A stretch of 62,280 nucleotides of DNA. Origin: an uncultured Cellvibrionales bacterium. Its GTDB lineage: Bacteria > Pseudomonadota > Gammaproteobacteria > Pseudomonadales > Cellvibrionaceae. The translations under genes were made by a program, and so were the position numbers. The notes under the pieces are model-generated. The model had not been told where the DNA came from and searched no databases. It saw only the letters and a list, made by a program, of their open reading frames with translations. The stretch is taken from contig CAJWBQ010000028.1 in assembly GCA_913020115.1 (NCBI GenBank), forward strand, positions 1-62,280. Direction: 5' to 3'. Below, one piece after another: positions 42,649 through 59,966 of this stretch (position 1 is its first letter; the number at the start of each line of letters is the position of its first letter).

Positions 42649-45261
42649 TTAGAACAATTCTTCCGGTGGGGCGTCCTCCTCCAGAGGGGTATTTTGCTCA
42701 TGTCCCCCGCTCGCTACTTTAGTAATTTTTTCCACATTTTCTACTCTGAACACCTCAAATATCGCATCTGACTCTCCTGGTTCTGCTAGACCGCCTGTCT
42801 CAGGGTTAATGCGAACGGTGACCAAGCCATCAGGTTGTTTTTGATTCGTTTCAGGCACCCCTTCAAGTGCGGTTTTCATGTAGTCCATCCAAATGGGTAA
42901 GGCGGCTGATCCACCAAATTCTATTACCCCTAGCAATGAGTTTTGATCGAAGCCTAACCACGTTGTGGCAACCAGTTTTTGATTGTAGCCTGAGAACCAA
43001 GCGTCGGTGGGGCCGTTGGTGGTTCCCGTTTTACCCGCGAGGTCATTGCGGCCCAGACTCCTCGCTTTTCTGCCACTGCCCTTTTTTACGACATCTTTAA
43101 GCATGGAATCGATTATGTACGCCACCTGTGGGTTTATTACTCTTGGTGCTCTGGGGTAGTAGGGGTCTTGTGCTGTTTCCTCGGCCGCCTTTGCTGAATA
43201 TTCATTGCCGAGCAAATCCTCTAGATTGTTGCTCTCAACAAACGTTTCTCCCGCACCTTGGAATTCGCTGCCTAGTTCATTATTAAGCGGCAAGTCTGAG
43301 GCTATTTCTAGATTCGATCGAGCCTGGGGGTTAGGGACTGGGTTTACAGTGTTATTGCTTGGCTTGGCTGCGATATCGGCCGCGATTTCCTTGTCCTGTT
43401 TTTCGCACCAGCGGCACACGGTGAGTGGTTGTGCTTCATAGGCCAGCTGTTGGTCTACGGTTACTATTTTTTCGATGAGATAAGGCTCTACTCGAAAACC
43501 GCCATTCGCAAAGGTCGCGTAAGCCGCCGCGACTTGCAGTGGAGTCATGGCATAAGAGCCTAAAGCCAAAGACAGGTCGTGTGGTAAAAGAGATTTGTCG
43601 AGGCCAAAGCGATCCATATTCTCGACCGCATTCTTAATGCCAATGCTGCGTAGCACGCGAATGGAGACTAAATTTCTCGACTGATATAGAGCTTTGCGTA
43701 AACGGGTGGGGCCGAGGAACTTGCCGCTGGAATTTTCAGGCCGCCATGTCCCCTCCAGGCTACTGTCGTCCACAACAATGGGGGCATCGTTGATCAGGCT
43801 TGCAGCCGTAAAGCCGTTTTCCAACGCGGCTGTATAGATTAAAGGCTTAAAGTTAGACCCCGGTTGCCGCTTTGCTTGAATCGCGCGATTAAAATGGCTC
43901 AGATTAAAATCAAACCCACCGACTAAAGAGCGGATGCCTCCATTTTCGGGATTAAGAGCAACGAGGGCTGCTTGCGCATTTGGAATTTGGTGTAGAGCCC
44001 ACTTCTGATCGGCAGACTTTGCGACACGAATTACATCGCCAATGGAGACGACGTCAGCGGCAGTTTTAGGCTTAGGGCCGCGGCGATTTTCGCTGCGATA
44101 AACTCTTGCGCTGGCGAGACCGTGATCCCAGTCTATGGGAGCTCTTTCGCCACTGGCAAACATTATTTCTATATCTGACTCACCAACATAAGTGACGACA
44201 GCAGGGGCCAAGCCACCAAATGTCGGCAGTGATTGTAAGCTTGCTTGCCAGTTTTCAATTTGCTTGTCGCCACCCAGGTCCAGTTGTAATTCGGGTCCTC
44301 GGTAGCCGTGGCGCTTGTCGTAGGTCATCAGACCCTTACGCAATGCCGCTTGAGCTGCATTCTGGAGGCGACTATCAATGGTTGTCGTAATGGTATAGCC
44401 GTCGGTATAGGCTTTATTGCCAAACAGGCTAAGCGCGTGTTTGCGGGCCATTTCGGCAACGTAGGGTGAGTTCAAGTCTAGAATAGAACCGTGATAGCTG
44501 GCGGTAACTGGCTCTTTCACGGCGGCTGCATAGGTGGCCTGGTCAATATTCTTGAGTTCCAGCATTCGGCCTAAAATCCAGTTGCGTCGCACTAATGCTC
44601 GTTTAGGGTTCACAATAGGATTATAAGTGGAGGGCGCAACAGGTATACCTGCAATCATTGCAAGTTGAGCGTGATTGAGCTGATCGATGGTTTTGCCATA
44701 ATAAACATTGGCCGCCGCCTGAATACCATAGGCGCGATTACCTAGAAAAATTTTGTTTACATACAACTCAAGAATTTCGGGTTTTGTGAGCTCTCTCTCA
44801 ATTTGCAGTGAGAGCAAAATCTCGTTGAATTTCCGGGCGAAAGTTTGCTGGAAAGTCAGGAAGAAATTCCGCGCAACTTGCATGGTAATAGTACTGCCAC
44901 CGCCCTGTATTCGACCCGTTTGCAATAATTGTGACACGGCTCTCAACAGACCTTTTATAGAAACGCCATTATGTTCATAGAACTGGTCGTCTTCTGCCGC
45001 CAAGATAGCGTCGATATAGGCCTGAGGGATTTGATCGTAGCGAATAGGAACTCGTTTTTTTTCTCCAAATTCGCCAATTAGCTTCATGTCACTGGAATAA
45101 ATCCGCAATGGGGTCTGTAATTGTACTTGACGCAAAGTGTCGACCGAAGGCAGTTTTGGGCTCAAATAGATATAAAAGCTGGCCAAGACAACGACGGCGC
45201 CACTGGATCCGGCTAAAAGTAGCCACAGGAATAGGGTTTTGTAAGATTGCTTAATAGTCAT
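42649..45261 (-). CDS. mrcA: Penicillin-binding protein 1A
   Basis: The protein has 870 residues. One N-terminal membrane anchor (about 9-31) is followed by the GT51 transglycosylase domain with LAAEDDQFYEHNGVSIKGLLRA and GGSTITMQVARNFFL. An OB-like insert follows, then the transpeptidase domain with the nucleophile in QPGSNFKP (SxxK), SRN-type SxN in ALYQSRNLVSIRVL, and KTGTTNGPTDAWFSG. PBP1A polymerises and crosslinks peptidoglycan. A Pro/Asn-rich insert (about 615-700) with a CRWC motif lies before KTGT. It is divergent from the pil operon, the same arrangement as ponA-pilM in Pseudomonas. Confidence 0.97.
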   Translation of the reverse strand: MTIKQSYKTLFLWLLLAGSSGAVVVLASFYIYLSPKLPSVDTLRQVQLQTPLRIYSSDMKLIGEFGEKKRVPIRYDQIPQAYIDAILAAEDDQFYEHNGVSIKGLLRAVSQLLQTGRIQGGGSTITMQVARNFFLTFQQTFARKFNEILLSLQIERELTKPEILELYVNKIFLGNRAYGIQAAANVYYGKTIDQLNHAQLAMIAGIPVAPSTYNPIVNPKRALVRRNWILGRMLELKNIDQATYAAAVKEPVTASYHGSILDLNSPYVAEMARKHALSLFGNKAYTDGYTITTTIDSRLQNAAQAALRKGLMTYDKRHGYRGPELQLDLGGDKQIENWQASLQSLPTFGGLAPAVVTYVGESDIEIMFASGERAPIDWDHGLASARVYRSENRRGPKPKTAADVVSIGDVIRVAKSADQKWALHQIPNAQAALVALNPENGGIRSLVGGFDFNLSHFNRAIQAKRQPGSNFKPLIYTAALENGFTAASLINDAPIVVDDSSLEGTWRPENSSGKFLGPTRLRKALYQSRNLVSIRVLRSIGIKNAVENMDRFGLDKSLLPHDLSLALGSYAMTPLQVAAAYATFANGGFRVEPYLIEKIVTVDQQLAYEAQPLTVCRWCEKQDKEIAADIAAKPSNNTVNPVPNPQARSNLEIASDLPLNNELGSEFQGAGETFVESNNLEDLLGNEYSAKAAEETAQDPYYPRAPRVINPQVAYIIDSMLKDVVKKGSGRKARSLGRNDLAGKTGTTNGPTDAWFSGYNQKLVATTWLGFDQNSLLGVIEFGGSAALPIWMDYMKTALEGVPETNQKQPDGLVTVRINPETGGLAEPGESDAIFEVFRVENVEKITKVASGGHEQNTPLEEDAPPEELF

Positions 45262-45395
45262 TTTTTCTAAGTTAATTAATGGCTTAGGGGTTTGAACGCA
45301 CGGTGGCCGGTATTATACGGCCTTTTAAAGGGTTTACATATGCGCGTTATTGTTGCACGCTTCAGTTAAAGTGTCTTAACATAAAACGCATGTAA

Positions 45396-46483
<1,088 letters not shown>

Positions 46484-46484
<1 letters not shown>

Positions 46485-47047
46485 TGGCAACAATTAACCT
46501 GCTCCCCTGGCGCGATCAATTTCGTCAGGAAAAGAAAAAAGAATATTTGGGTGTGTTGGCCGCAGTGGGCGTTGTTGCGTTTATTGCCGGTTTCATTTGG
46601 ATTTCCTCTGTTGAGGGGGATATATCTAATCAGCAAACCCGCAACAATATTCTTACGGCCGAAATTAAAATTCTTGACGAGAAAGTCAAAGATATTCGTG
46701 AGCTGAAAAAACGTCGTCAGGAGTTAATCAGCCGAATGAAGGTGATTCAGAACCTTCAGGGCACGCGTCCAATTATTGTTCGGCATTTTGATGAGTTGGT
46801 GCGCGCTGTTCCTGATGGTGTTCATCTGAACTCCCTGATTCGAAAAGGCAAAGTGCTTCATATCAAAGGTATCGCGGAGTCCAATAATCGGGTTTCGTCT
46901 TTTATGAGAAACCTTGATCAGTCTGAGTGGTTTGCGGCTCCAAATTTAACTGGCGTACGCGCTGCGCCGGAAGAAGGCGAACAGGCAAACTCATTTGAAT
47001 TGAGTGTTGCAACTTCAGCTCCAAAAGACACTAAAAAAGGAAAGTAA
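46484..47047 (+). CDS. pilN: Type IV pilus assembly protein PilN
   Basis: The protein has 187 residues. The cytoplasmic start TINLLPWRDQFRQEKKKEY contains the conserved INLLPWR that docks into PilM. It is followed by one membrane helix (about 24-45), a coiled coil (LTAEIKILDEKVKDIRELKKRRQELISRMKVIQ) and a small periplasmic ferredoxin-like domain. It pairs with PilO. The gene overlaps pilM by one base and ends directly before pilO. Confidence 0.97.
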
Positions 47048-47048
47048 G

Positions 47049-47654
47049 GTGGCACTGGCGGATACCTTAGAGCAGCTTAATAATCTGGACTTGTCTGACA
47101 TCGACTGGGATCGTATCGGTGTGTGGCCCATAGCGGCACGCGCATTCTTATGTATTCTATTGGCGGCGGCGATAATTACAGGCAGTTATTTCTTTTTCAT
47201 TGAAGACCTCAATATCAAGTTGGCGTCGGAGGTGAATACGGAAGAGGAGCTGCGCTCGTCGTTTCGGATAAAGAGCCGCCAAGCGGCAAACTTGGAAACG
47301 TATAAAGAGCAGATGGTTGAAATGGAAAAGTCACTGGGCGCATTAGTCGCGCAATTACCCAGTGATACGGAAGTGCCTGGTTTATTGGAAGATATCGATG
47401 AGAAAGGTACAGAGAGCAACCTGAATATTGACAGTATTAAACTGGCGAAAGAGAAAGTGGGTGAATTCTACGTGGAATTGCCCATTAATATTCTCGTTCG
47501 GGGTGGTTATCACGACCTAGGCGCTTTTGTTAGTGGTGTTGCGGGCATGCCTAGAATTGTAACTTTACACGATTACGATATTTCAACTAAGGATGGCCGT
47601 TTGCAAATGTCCATTGCGGGTAAAACTTACCGCTATAAGTCTGAGGGCGAATAA
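47049..47654 (+). CDS. pilO: Type IV pilus assembly protein PilO
   Basis: The protein is about 201 residues. A short cytosolic start (LADTLEQLNNLDLSDIDWDRIGVWP) is followed by a membrane helix (about 24-46), a coiled coil and a periplasmic domain with PSDTEVPGLLEDIDEKGTESNLNIDSIKL and FYVELPINILVRGGYHDLGAFVSGVAGMPRIVTLHDY. GTG 47049 has AAGGAAAG just upstream and fits the known N-terminus; an in-frame ATG at 47004 lies in pilN. It forms the periplasmic heterodimer with PilN and contacts PilP. Confidence 0.95.
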   Translation: MALADTLEQLNNLDLSDIDWDRIGVWPIAARAFLCILLAAAIITGSYFFFIEDLNIKLASEVNTEEELRSSFRIKSRQAANLETYKEQMVEMEKSLGALVAQLPSDTEVPGLLEDIDEKGTESNLNIDSIKLAKEKVGEFYVELPINILVRGGYHDLGAFVSGVAGMPRIVTLHDYDISTKDGRLQMSIAGKTYRYKSEGE

Positions 47655-47656
47655 GG

Positions 47657-48199
47657 ATGATGATTTCAATAAACACGCTCCGCTTATTCGCACTGCTAAC
47701 TTTCGCTAGTGTTTTGGTGGGTTGCGGGTCTGGCAATAATCATCAAGACCTTCAAGACTTTATGGCTGAGGTTCGTGCGCGACCTAAAGGCGAAGTAGAG
47801 CCACTACCAACATTCAGCCCTTATAAAGCGTTCAATTATGCTGCGATGACAATGCGTAGCCCCTTTGATCGGCCCGTGCAAGAAGTACAGCGCCTGAGTT
47901 CGGGTAACGCAGAAGGCATTAAGCCTGATTTAAATCGAGAAAAAGAATTTCTTGAAAGCTTTAATCTTCCAGCATTAAGGATGGTGGGAACCCTAAACCA
48001 GGGTGGTGTCTTGTGGGCATTGATTGACGATGGTGAAGGGGCTGTACACAGAGTGAAAAATGGGAACTATTTGGGTAAAAACCACGGTGAGATTGTGTTG
48101 ACAACAGACGCTCAATTAGAAATTGTGGAAATTGTGTCTAATGGTTTGGACGGTTGGCTTATGCGGCCTCGAACGATCAAAATCGAAGAAAAGGAATAA
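47657..48199 (+). CDS. pilP: Type IV pilus lipoprotein PilP
   Basis: The protein has 180 residues. The lipobox LVGC near residues 20-23 directs lipidation. The unstructured linker contains PLPTFSPYKAFNYAAMTMRSPFDRPVQE, which binds PilN/PilO. The C-terminal beta domain has LRMVGTLNQGGVLWALIDDGEGAVHRVKNGNYLGKNHGEI and contacts the PilQ secretin. It begins two bases after pilO; ATG 47657 and 47660 are both possible. Confidence 0.96.
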   Translation: MMISINTLRLFALLTFASVLVGCGSGNNHQDLQDFMAEVRARPKGEVEPLPTFSPYKAFNYAAMTMRSPFDRPVQEVQRLSSGNAEGIKPDLNREKEFLESFNLPALRMVGTLNQGGVLWALIDDGEGAVHRVKNGNYLGKNHGEIVLTTDAQLEIVEIVSNGLDGWLMRPRTIKIEEKE

Positions 48200-48205
48200 G
48201 CTGTT

Positions 48206-50368
48206 ATGTCTGCATTGCGATTAACCCTTGCATCAGTGATACGTAAACCATTGCTGGCATTGACGGGTTTGATGCTGGCGGTTCAAGCGTCGGGAAATAC
48301 ATTAGAAGATATTCGTTTTGCCGAATTGCCCGGTGAGCGCTTTGAAGTGCGCATGTTATTTTCCGACATGCCGCCACAGCCAGAAGGTTACACGATTGAA
48401 AATCCAGCTCGTATTGTCTTGGATTTCCCAGACGTGGATGTTGCCTTGGAGCAAAAGAAATTTCCCCTGGCGTTTGCTAACAGCAAAAGCGTAGTAATTC
48501 TAAGCGCCGGTGGTCGGTCTAGAATGATTATGAATTTGGAGTCTTTAGCCGACTATAAAACTCGAATTGAAGGTGCGGAATTTGTCGTTGAAGTGGGTGC
48601 GGCAGACATCGCAGCCTATGAAGATGCGCCCACTCGTTCGGTCGCGGCGAGCGTTCGCTCCGAGCGGGATATTGACCAGAGCTCATCTAGTATTACCGAC
48701 ATTGACTTTCGTCGCGGCGAAGATGGCGAAGGAAAGATTATATTCACTTTGTCAGATGCAAACATAGGCGTAGACGTTGAAGAACTCGGTGCTGGTGTGC
48801 GAATCAATTTTATGGATGTGTGGTTGCCAGAAGAGCTGCGTCGTCGTTTAGACGTTACAGATTTTGCGACACCGGTGTCGATGGTGAGTGCCGATCATGG
48901 CCGAAGCGGAACGTCTGTTCAGGTTGACGCCTCGGGAGCATACGACTATCTAGCTTATCAAGCGGACAATGAATACGTTGTCAGCATTAAGCCTCTTTCC
49001 GAGGAAGAGCAAGAAGAGAAAAAAGCAAGGTTTGATTTTGTTGGCGAAAAGCTGTCTTTGAATTTTCAAGATATTGAAGTCCGCTCTGTATTGCAGCTGA
49101 TTGCTGATTTCACCGAGCTGAATTTGGTCGCTAGTGATACCGTTTCCGGTCGCATTACTCTCCGCTTGGAGAATGTGCCTTGGGATCAAGCTTTAGATTT
49201 GGTTCTGAAAACGAAAGGCTTGGACAAGCGTCAAATTGGCAATGTTTTGATGGTAGCGCCGGCTGAGGAGATAGCGGATCGTGAGCGTCAGGAACTGGCA
49301 ACCCAGAAGCAGCTCGAAGAGTTGGCACCATTAAGGACTGAATTTATTCGCGTTCGCTATGCCAATGCCAAGGAGTTATTTGAACTCTTTAAAGGGCAGC
49401 GTCAAAGCTCAACAAATCAAAATAGCAATAACAGCAATAGTGGTAGTGGTACATCGACGGGCAGTATTCTGTCTGAACGAGGCCAAGCCATTGTTGATGA
49501 GCGCACCAATTCAATTATATTGACAGACACAGATGATAGAATTACCGCATTCAAGTTGTTAGTAGAAAAGATTGATGTGCCTATTCGCCAAGTACTAATT
49601 GAAGCGCGGATTGTGATTGCCAATACCGATTTCCGTAAAGAAATTGGCGTTCGTTGGGGTGGTATTGGTGTTGATCAGGTGGATGATAACTTGGTTCAGG
49701 TTGGCGGTTCGATAGACAGTCTGGACTCAGACCCTGGTTCACCTATTGAATTCTTTCAAGGGGGTACAACAGACCTTGAAGAAAACATGATGGTAGATTT
49801 AGGCGTGGCAAATCCAGCTGGTAGTTTCGCTCTAAGTGTATTGAGTAGCGATATATTGATCAGCGCAGAGTTGACGGCATTGCAGGATGATGGTCACGCT
49901 GAGATTGTCTCTCAACCAAAGGTTATTACCGGCGATAAGCAACAGGCGAGTATTGAATCGGGCCAAGAAATTCCCTACCAGGAAGCTTCGTCAAGTGGTG
50001 CCACCTCGGTATCATTTAAAGAGGCGGTGTTGAAGTTAGACGTAACCCCACAAATTACGCCAGATAACCGCATTATTATGGATTTGAAAATTAACCAAGA
50101 TTCCGTGTCTGACATAGATGCCGGAAGTGGCGTTCCCATCATTGATGTTACGCAGCTTCAAACGCAGGTATTAGTGGGTAATGGTCAGACAGTGGTTCTG
50201 GGTGGTATCTATCAAAACCAAGAAGTTGTAGGTGAAACCAAGGTGCCATTTCTCGGGGACATTCCTTATCTGGGTCGCGCCTTTAAGCAGAATATTCGTA
50301 CAAATTCCAAGACAGAGCTGCTGATTTTTATCACGCCTAGAATTCTGTCTGAAACGCTAGAGAATTGA
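48206..50368 (+). CDS. pilQ: Type IV pilus secretin PilQ
   Basis: The protein has 720 residues. Signal peptide (about 1-29); two AMIN domains binding peptidoglycan (about 33-130 and 155-270); secretin and TonB short N-terminal domain (LSLNFQDIEVRSVLQLIADFTELNLVASDTVSG); N1 domain with a Ser/Asn-rich loop (about 405-420, low complexity); and the secretin channel (about 465-715) with VLIEARIVIANTDFRKEIGVRWGG and the C-terminal LGDIPYLGRAFK signature. It forms the outer-membrane pore for the pilus. Its stop overlaps the aroK start. Confidence 0.97.
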   Translation: MSALRLTLASVIRKPLLALTGLMLAVQASGNTLEDIRFAELPGERFEVRMLFSDMPPQPEGYTIENPARIVLDFPDVDVALEQKKFPLAFANSKSVVILSAGGRSRMIMNLESLADYKTRIEGAEFVVEVGAADIAAYEDAPTRSVAASVRSERDIDQSSSSITDIDFRRGEDGEGKIIFTLSDANIGVDVEELGAGVRINFMDVWLPEELRRRLDVTDFATPVSMVSADHGRSGTSVQVDASGAYDYLAYQADNEYVVSIKPLSEEEQEEKKARFDFVGEKLSLNFQDIEVRSVLQLIADFTELNLVASDTVSGRITLRLENVPWDQALDLVLKTKGLDKRQIGNVLMVAPAEEIADRERQELATQKQLEELAPLRTEFIRVRYANAKELFELFKGQRQSSTNQNSNNSNSGSGTSTGSILSERGQAIVDERTNSIILTDTDDRITAFKLLVEKIDVPIRQVLIEARIVIANTDFRKEIGVRWGGIGVDQVDDNLVQVGGSIDSLDSDPGSPIEFFQGGTTDLEENMMVDLGVANPAGSFALSVLSSDILISAELTALQDDGHAEIVSQPKVITGDKQQASIESGQEIPYQEASSSGATSVSFKEAVLKLDVTPQITPDNRIIMDLKINQDSVSDIDAGSGVPIIDVTQLQTQVLVGNGQTVVLGGIYQNQEVVGETKVPFLGDIPYLGRAFKQNIRTNSKTELLIFITPRILSETLEN

Positions 50369-50886
50369 TGTCAAATTTAAGTGTATTTTTGGTCGGCCCT
50401 ATGGGGGCCGGCAAGACAACGATCGGGCGCATTCTTGCAGAAATCCTCGGCTTGGAGTTTAAAGACAGCGACAAGGTCATCGAGGACCGGTCTGGTGCTG
50501 ATATCCCATGGATATTCGATATTGAAGGTGAAGAAGGCTTTCGCAATCGAGAGACTGGAGTACTACAAGAGCTTGCCTTAGAATCAAACCTGGTATTGGC
50601 TACAGGTGGGGGCATTGTGGTTCGAGAAGAAAACCGCCTCTGTCTCCGTCAAGCGGGTACTGTTGTGTATCTAACGGCCGATATTGATCAGCTGGTTGAG
50701 CGCACTTATCGAGACAAGAAGCGACCTTTGTTACAAGTTGATGAGCCCGAGCAGAAAATCCGAGAATTGATTGATGTTCGCGAGCCTCTTTATCAAGAGG
50801 TTGCTGATTTCACGGTTAAAACCGATGGGCGAGGTCCGCGAACAGTAGCCCTTGAAATTGCCCGCTTACTTCAAGACTCTCATTAG
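50368..50886 (+). CDS. aroK: Shikimate kinase
   Basis: The protein is about 172 residues. FLVGPMGAGKTTIGRILAE contains the P-loop. FKDSDKVIEDRSGADIPWIFDIEGEEGFRNRE binds shikimate and magnesium. LATGGGIVVREENR follows, then the lid with RPLL. It phosphorylates shikimate on the way to chorismate. The ATG overlaps the pilQ stop by one base, as in many gammaproteobacteria where pilQ-aroK-aroB-damX form one cluster. Confidence 0.97.
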   Translation: MSNLSVFLVGPMGAGKTTIGRILAEILGLEFKDSDKVIEDRSGADIPWIFDIEGEEGFRNRETGVLQELALESNLVLATGGGIVVREENRLCLRQAGTVVYLTADIDQLVERTYRDKKRPLLQVDEPEQKIRELIDVREPLYQEVADFTVKTDGRGPRTVALEIARLLQDSH

Positions 50887-50955
50887 GCTCTTTTTCCCGT
50901 TCATACGGTAGTATAAACTACGCCTGATTTGTTAATTGCGCCTTCAGGATATTTT

Positions 50956-52032
50956 ATGCACACTCTCACTGTGGACTTGGCTGAACGCAGCTACCCCATT
51001 TATATTGACACCGGTTTATTGTCAGTCGACGGCCTGCTGGAAAAGCACATTCAAGGTCGTCAAGTTTGTATCGTTACCAATGATACTATCGCACCACTCT
51101 ATCTCGAAGTACTACAGTCTCACCTTCGTGAATTTTCCTGCAGCACGGTTGTACTGCCTGATGGAGAAGCGCACAAAAATCTTGATACTCTCAACAATAT
51201 CTTTGATGAGTTACTTGCAGATCGGCATAACCGAACCACCACTCTGATTGCTTTGGGCGGCGGAGTTGTAGGAGATATGACTGGGTTTGCAGCCGCGGCC
51301 TATCAGCGAGGTGTTAATTTCATCCAGATACCGACAACATTATTATCCCAAGTGGATTCGTCCGTGGGCGGTAAAACGGGTGTGAATCATCCTTTGGGTA
51401 AAAATATGATTGGGGCGTTTCATCAGCCTCAATGCGTCTTGATTGACACTGACGTAATAAACACTCTGCCAGAGAAGGAGCTGTTTGCTGGCCTGGCCGA
51501 AGTGATCAAGTACGGCCTTATATGCGATTTGGACTTCTTTCTCTGGCTTGAAGAAAACATTGACGACTTGCTTAGGAAAGATCCGATAGCTTTGGCTTAT
51601 GCCATAGAGCGCTCCTGCGCCGACAAAGCAAAAGTTGTGGCTGAAGATGAGAGGGAAGGTGGCATCCGCGCCATTCTAAATTTGGGTCACACCTTTGGAC
51701 ATGCAATTGAGACCGAGCAGGGTTATGGTGCTTGGCTACACGGTGAAGCCGTAGGTATTGGGATGGTTATGGCAGCCGAGCTGTCGGCACTACAAGGCCG
51801 AATAAGTCTTGAAGATGTCGCGCGAATTAAGCGGCTTATAGAGCGAGCTCATTTACCTCTCGTTGCGCCAAATGGAATGAGTGATGACAAATTTCTTGCC
51901 CACATGGCGGTTGATAAGAAAGTACTCGATGGTCGCTTGCGTTTAGTCTTGCTGGATGAGATTGGCAAAGCGGTGGTTACCAGTGAAATAGAAGTCAGTG
52001 ACGTAAAAAAAGCGCTCGCGGCGTGTCGCTAG
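50956..52032 (+). CDS. aroB: 3-dehydroquinate synthase
   Basis: The protein is about 358 residues. [19 protein letters not shown] and [49 protein letters not shown] carry the NAD- and substrate-binding motifs. [11 protein letters not shown] and the metal-binding [13 protein letters not shown] plus HGEAVGIGM complete the active site. It converts DAHP to 3-dehydroquinate. ATG 50956 has AGGA six bases upstream; the in-frame ATG at 50929 adds nine residues not typical of AroB. Confidence 0.97.
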   Translation: MHTLTVDLAERSYPIYIDTGLLSVDGLLEKHIQGRQVCIVTNDTIAPLYLEVLQSHLREFSCSTVVLPDGEAHKNLDTLNNIFDELLADRHNRTTTLIALGGGVVGDMTGFAAAAYQRGVNFIQIPTTLLSQVDSSVGGKTGVNHPLGKNMIGAFHQPQCVLIDTDVINTLPEKELFAGLAEVIKYGLICDLDFFLWLEENIDDLLRKDPIALAYAIERSCADKAKVVAEDEREGGIRAILNLGHTFGHAIETEQGYGAWLHGEAVGIGMVMAAELSALQGRISLEDVARIKRLIERAHLPLVAPNGMSDDKFLAHMAVDKKVLDGRLRLVLLDEIGKAVVTSEIEVSDVKKALAACR

Positions 52033-52105
52033 TATTGGGCCGCTCGATCGGTCTGCATTGAAATTCTTTAGCCCAAAATAACGCTTGAGCCCATAGGATA
52101 TGGTC

Positions 52106-53656
52106 ATGGAAGCAAACTTGCCCGCCAATGAAATTCCTCTCGATTACTTAGGTTTTTTTGGTCTTGATCAAGACCCTTTTTCAGCGCCGTTTTTTTATGG
52201 AGGCGCTAATCGTCAGGTTCTTTTAGAGCAGTTGAATCACCAGTGTCAATTTGGCTCAGGTATCGTTGCCGTATTGGGGGCAAGCGGGGTTGGCAAAACC
52301 ACCTTATGCCGAACGTTATTGAGTTCCATGCCAGAGGGGCAGCGTTGCTATATTGCCGCCGAACTAATGACCTCCTGTTCTCAAGTTTTGGTGGATATTG
52401 CACGAGCCTTCGATTTACCGAGTGAGGGTGGCACCAGCGGGCAAATTTTGTCTGAAATTCGCCACTTTAGTCAGTCGGCCGAAGAAGAGTCAAGGGTTGT
52501 TATCGCTATTGATAATGCTCAAAATCTTGATGATGAAACCTTAGTGGCCTTGTTGAGTCTATTGCAAGGGCAAGAAGCAAGCCTTCGTTATTTGCATCTT
52601 GTTTTATTGGGTTCCGAAGAGTTAATTAATCGCCTCGATGCTATTGAGGTCAGCGATGTGCTCATTCAGGATTTCTATCTAGACCCTCTCACCAACCAAG
52701 AATTGGAAGATTATCTTTCGTTTAGAGTCTGTGAAGCCGGTTTTATTGAAGGGATGCACAGTACACCTTTCACGCCAGCTTATTGTGCTAAGTTGAACGA
52801 CAGTTTGCAGGGTAATCTGAATAAGATACATGAACAGGCGCGTTTTGGCTTGATGGAAGCTGCCACACCAAAGCCAGTTAAGCGCGCACTTCGCTTACCT
52901 TTAGGGCATATTACCGCGGTTCTTGCTTTGGCAACTCTATTGTTAGTTGCGGTCTACTTTCCTAGCGATGAGCCCAGTGGGGCCCTACAGGAATCGGCCA
53001 AAGTCGCCGTTAAACCGCCGATTTTACCCGCGCAAAAGGCGTCTATTGCGATCGGTGACGAGCGGGCTGAAGCGCGCCAAGAGGGTCGTGTAACTGAAGA
53101 TAGCCTTGCCTCCGACAGTTCGTCATTGTTGCCAACGCCAACGCCAACGCCAACGCCAACGCCAAAGCCAAAGCCAAAGCCAGAAATTGCCGTTCAGGCA
53201 GCAGAAAAGGTATTGAAGCCTAGTGTTGAGGCGGTTACGCCCGATGCTTCCCCAGTTATTGCTAGCAAAACTGAAGGCGTACAAGTTTCAAGTACTAAGC
53301 CTGAGCTCAAGTCGCGTGCTAATGTTAAGGTATCTACTAGCCGTTTAAGCCGCGATGAATTGGCGGTGATGTCGTGGGGCGTTAATGAGTTTACACTACA
53401 GGTATCAGCGTCTCGTTCAGAATCTAATGTGCGTGATTTTGTTTCACGTCAAAGCAATCGAGCGCAACTTAAAATCATCACTACGCGCCGCGATGGCAGT
53501 GACTGGCACGTCGTGTTTGCCGGTCGATATCGCAATGCGGCTGAAGCGAGTCGTGCCAAATCGAGCCTCCCAAGGGTGCAACAAAACGCCGGCCCCTGGG
53601 CGCGCTCTGCGAAGAGCGTTCAACTACAACTCCGGGAATATCACGGAATCAATTAG
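52106..53656 (+). CDS. damX: DamX-like protein: AAA ATPase, membrane anchor, SPOR domain
   Basis: The protein is about 516 residues. An AAA-type domain (about 1-255) has FGLDQDPFS and Walker A LGASGVGKTTLC. A single membrane helix (about 271-289) follows, then a Pro/Lys-rich periplasmic linker with alternating TP and KP, and a C-terminal SPOR domain (about 425-500) beginning FTLQVSASRSESNVRDF. DamX binds septal glycan and helps division. The ATG at 52106 has AGGA seven bases upstream. Together with AroK and AroB this gives the classical cluster. E. coli DamX lacks a complete Walker A ATPase; the ATPase form is common in Pseudomonas relatives. Confidence 0.9.
   Translation: MEANLPANEIPLDYLGFFGLDQDPFSAPFFYGGANRQVLLEQLNHQCQFGSGIVAVLGASGVGKTTLCRTLLSSMPEGQRCYIAAELMTSCSQVLVDIARAFDLPSEGGTSGQILSEIRHFSQSAEEESRVVIAIDNAQNLDDETLVALLSLLQGQEASLRYLHLVLLGSEELINRLDAIEVSDVLIQDFYLDPLTNQELEDYLSFRVCEAGFIEGMHSTPFTPAYCAKLNDSLQGNLNKIHEQARFGLMEAATPKPVKRALRLPLGHITAVLALATLLLVAVYFPSDEPSGALQESAKVAVKPPILPAQKASIAIGDERAEARQEGRVTEDSLASDSSSLLPTPTPTPTPTPKPKPKPEIAVQAAEKVLKPSVEAVTPDASPVIASKTEGVQVSSTKPELKSRANVKVSTSRLSRDELAVMSWGVNEFTLQVSASRSESNVRDFVSRQSNRAQLKIITTRRDGSDWHVVFAGRYRNAAEASRAKSSLPRVQQNAGPWARSAKSVQLQLREYHGIN
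53131..53184 (+). repeat. Hexanucleotide tandem repeats in damX (Thr-Pro/Lys-Pro linker)
   Basis: Five perfect GCCAAC units are followed by three GCCAAA units and a degenerate fourth. They encode alternating Thr-Pro then Lys-Pro dipeptides. The unit length keeps frame if copy number changes. Confidence 0.95.
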
Positions 53657-53878
53657 ATTTAATAGTCGATTCCTCTGCAAAAAAACGAAAAACAGCTCAA
53701 TAGCCCTTGCATTCGTGCCAACTTGCGTTTAGGGGCTTAAGCGAGTACTATCCTGCGCCCATTTGCCAATAAGCCCTGTTTTTCAGTGGTTTATTTGTCT
53801 GGGATGTCGAGCATCACTCCTTTCGCGGGCAAAGCGAAGTGAAAACATTAGACATTCTACTCCGAAGAGAGACTGCGT

Positions 53879-59766
<5,888 letters not shown>

Positions 59767-59923
59767 GCTTATTCAGAGGAGGGGGCTGAATCCTGCCCTC
59801 TCCCAAGCTCTTTCTACTGAATGCTAGGCTGCCCTAAAACCCGAATGACACTCTTGAGGCCGGTGCGAAGGCGCTGCCAGGGTCTGTATGTGGCCGCACT
59901 ACCCGTCATCCATTAAAACCCGC

Positions 59924-59929
59924 TATAAT
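59924..59929 (+). promoter_or_regulatory. -10 box for hemE
   Basis: TATAAT lies 38 bp before the hemE start in the 200-bp gap after gltD. No convincing -35 is present at 16-18 bp. A G-rich/C-rich hairpin just after gltD lacks a T tract. Confidence 0.4.
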
Positions 59930-59966
59930 CCACCGTTTTACCTACCCCAGATCTTGAGCAATTTAT

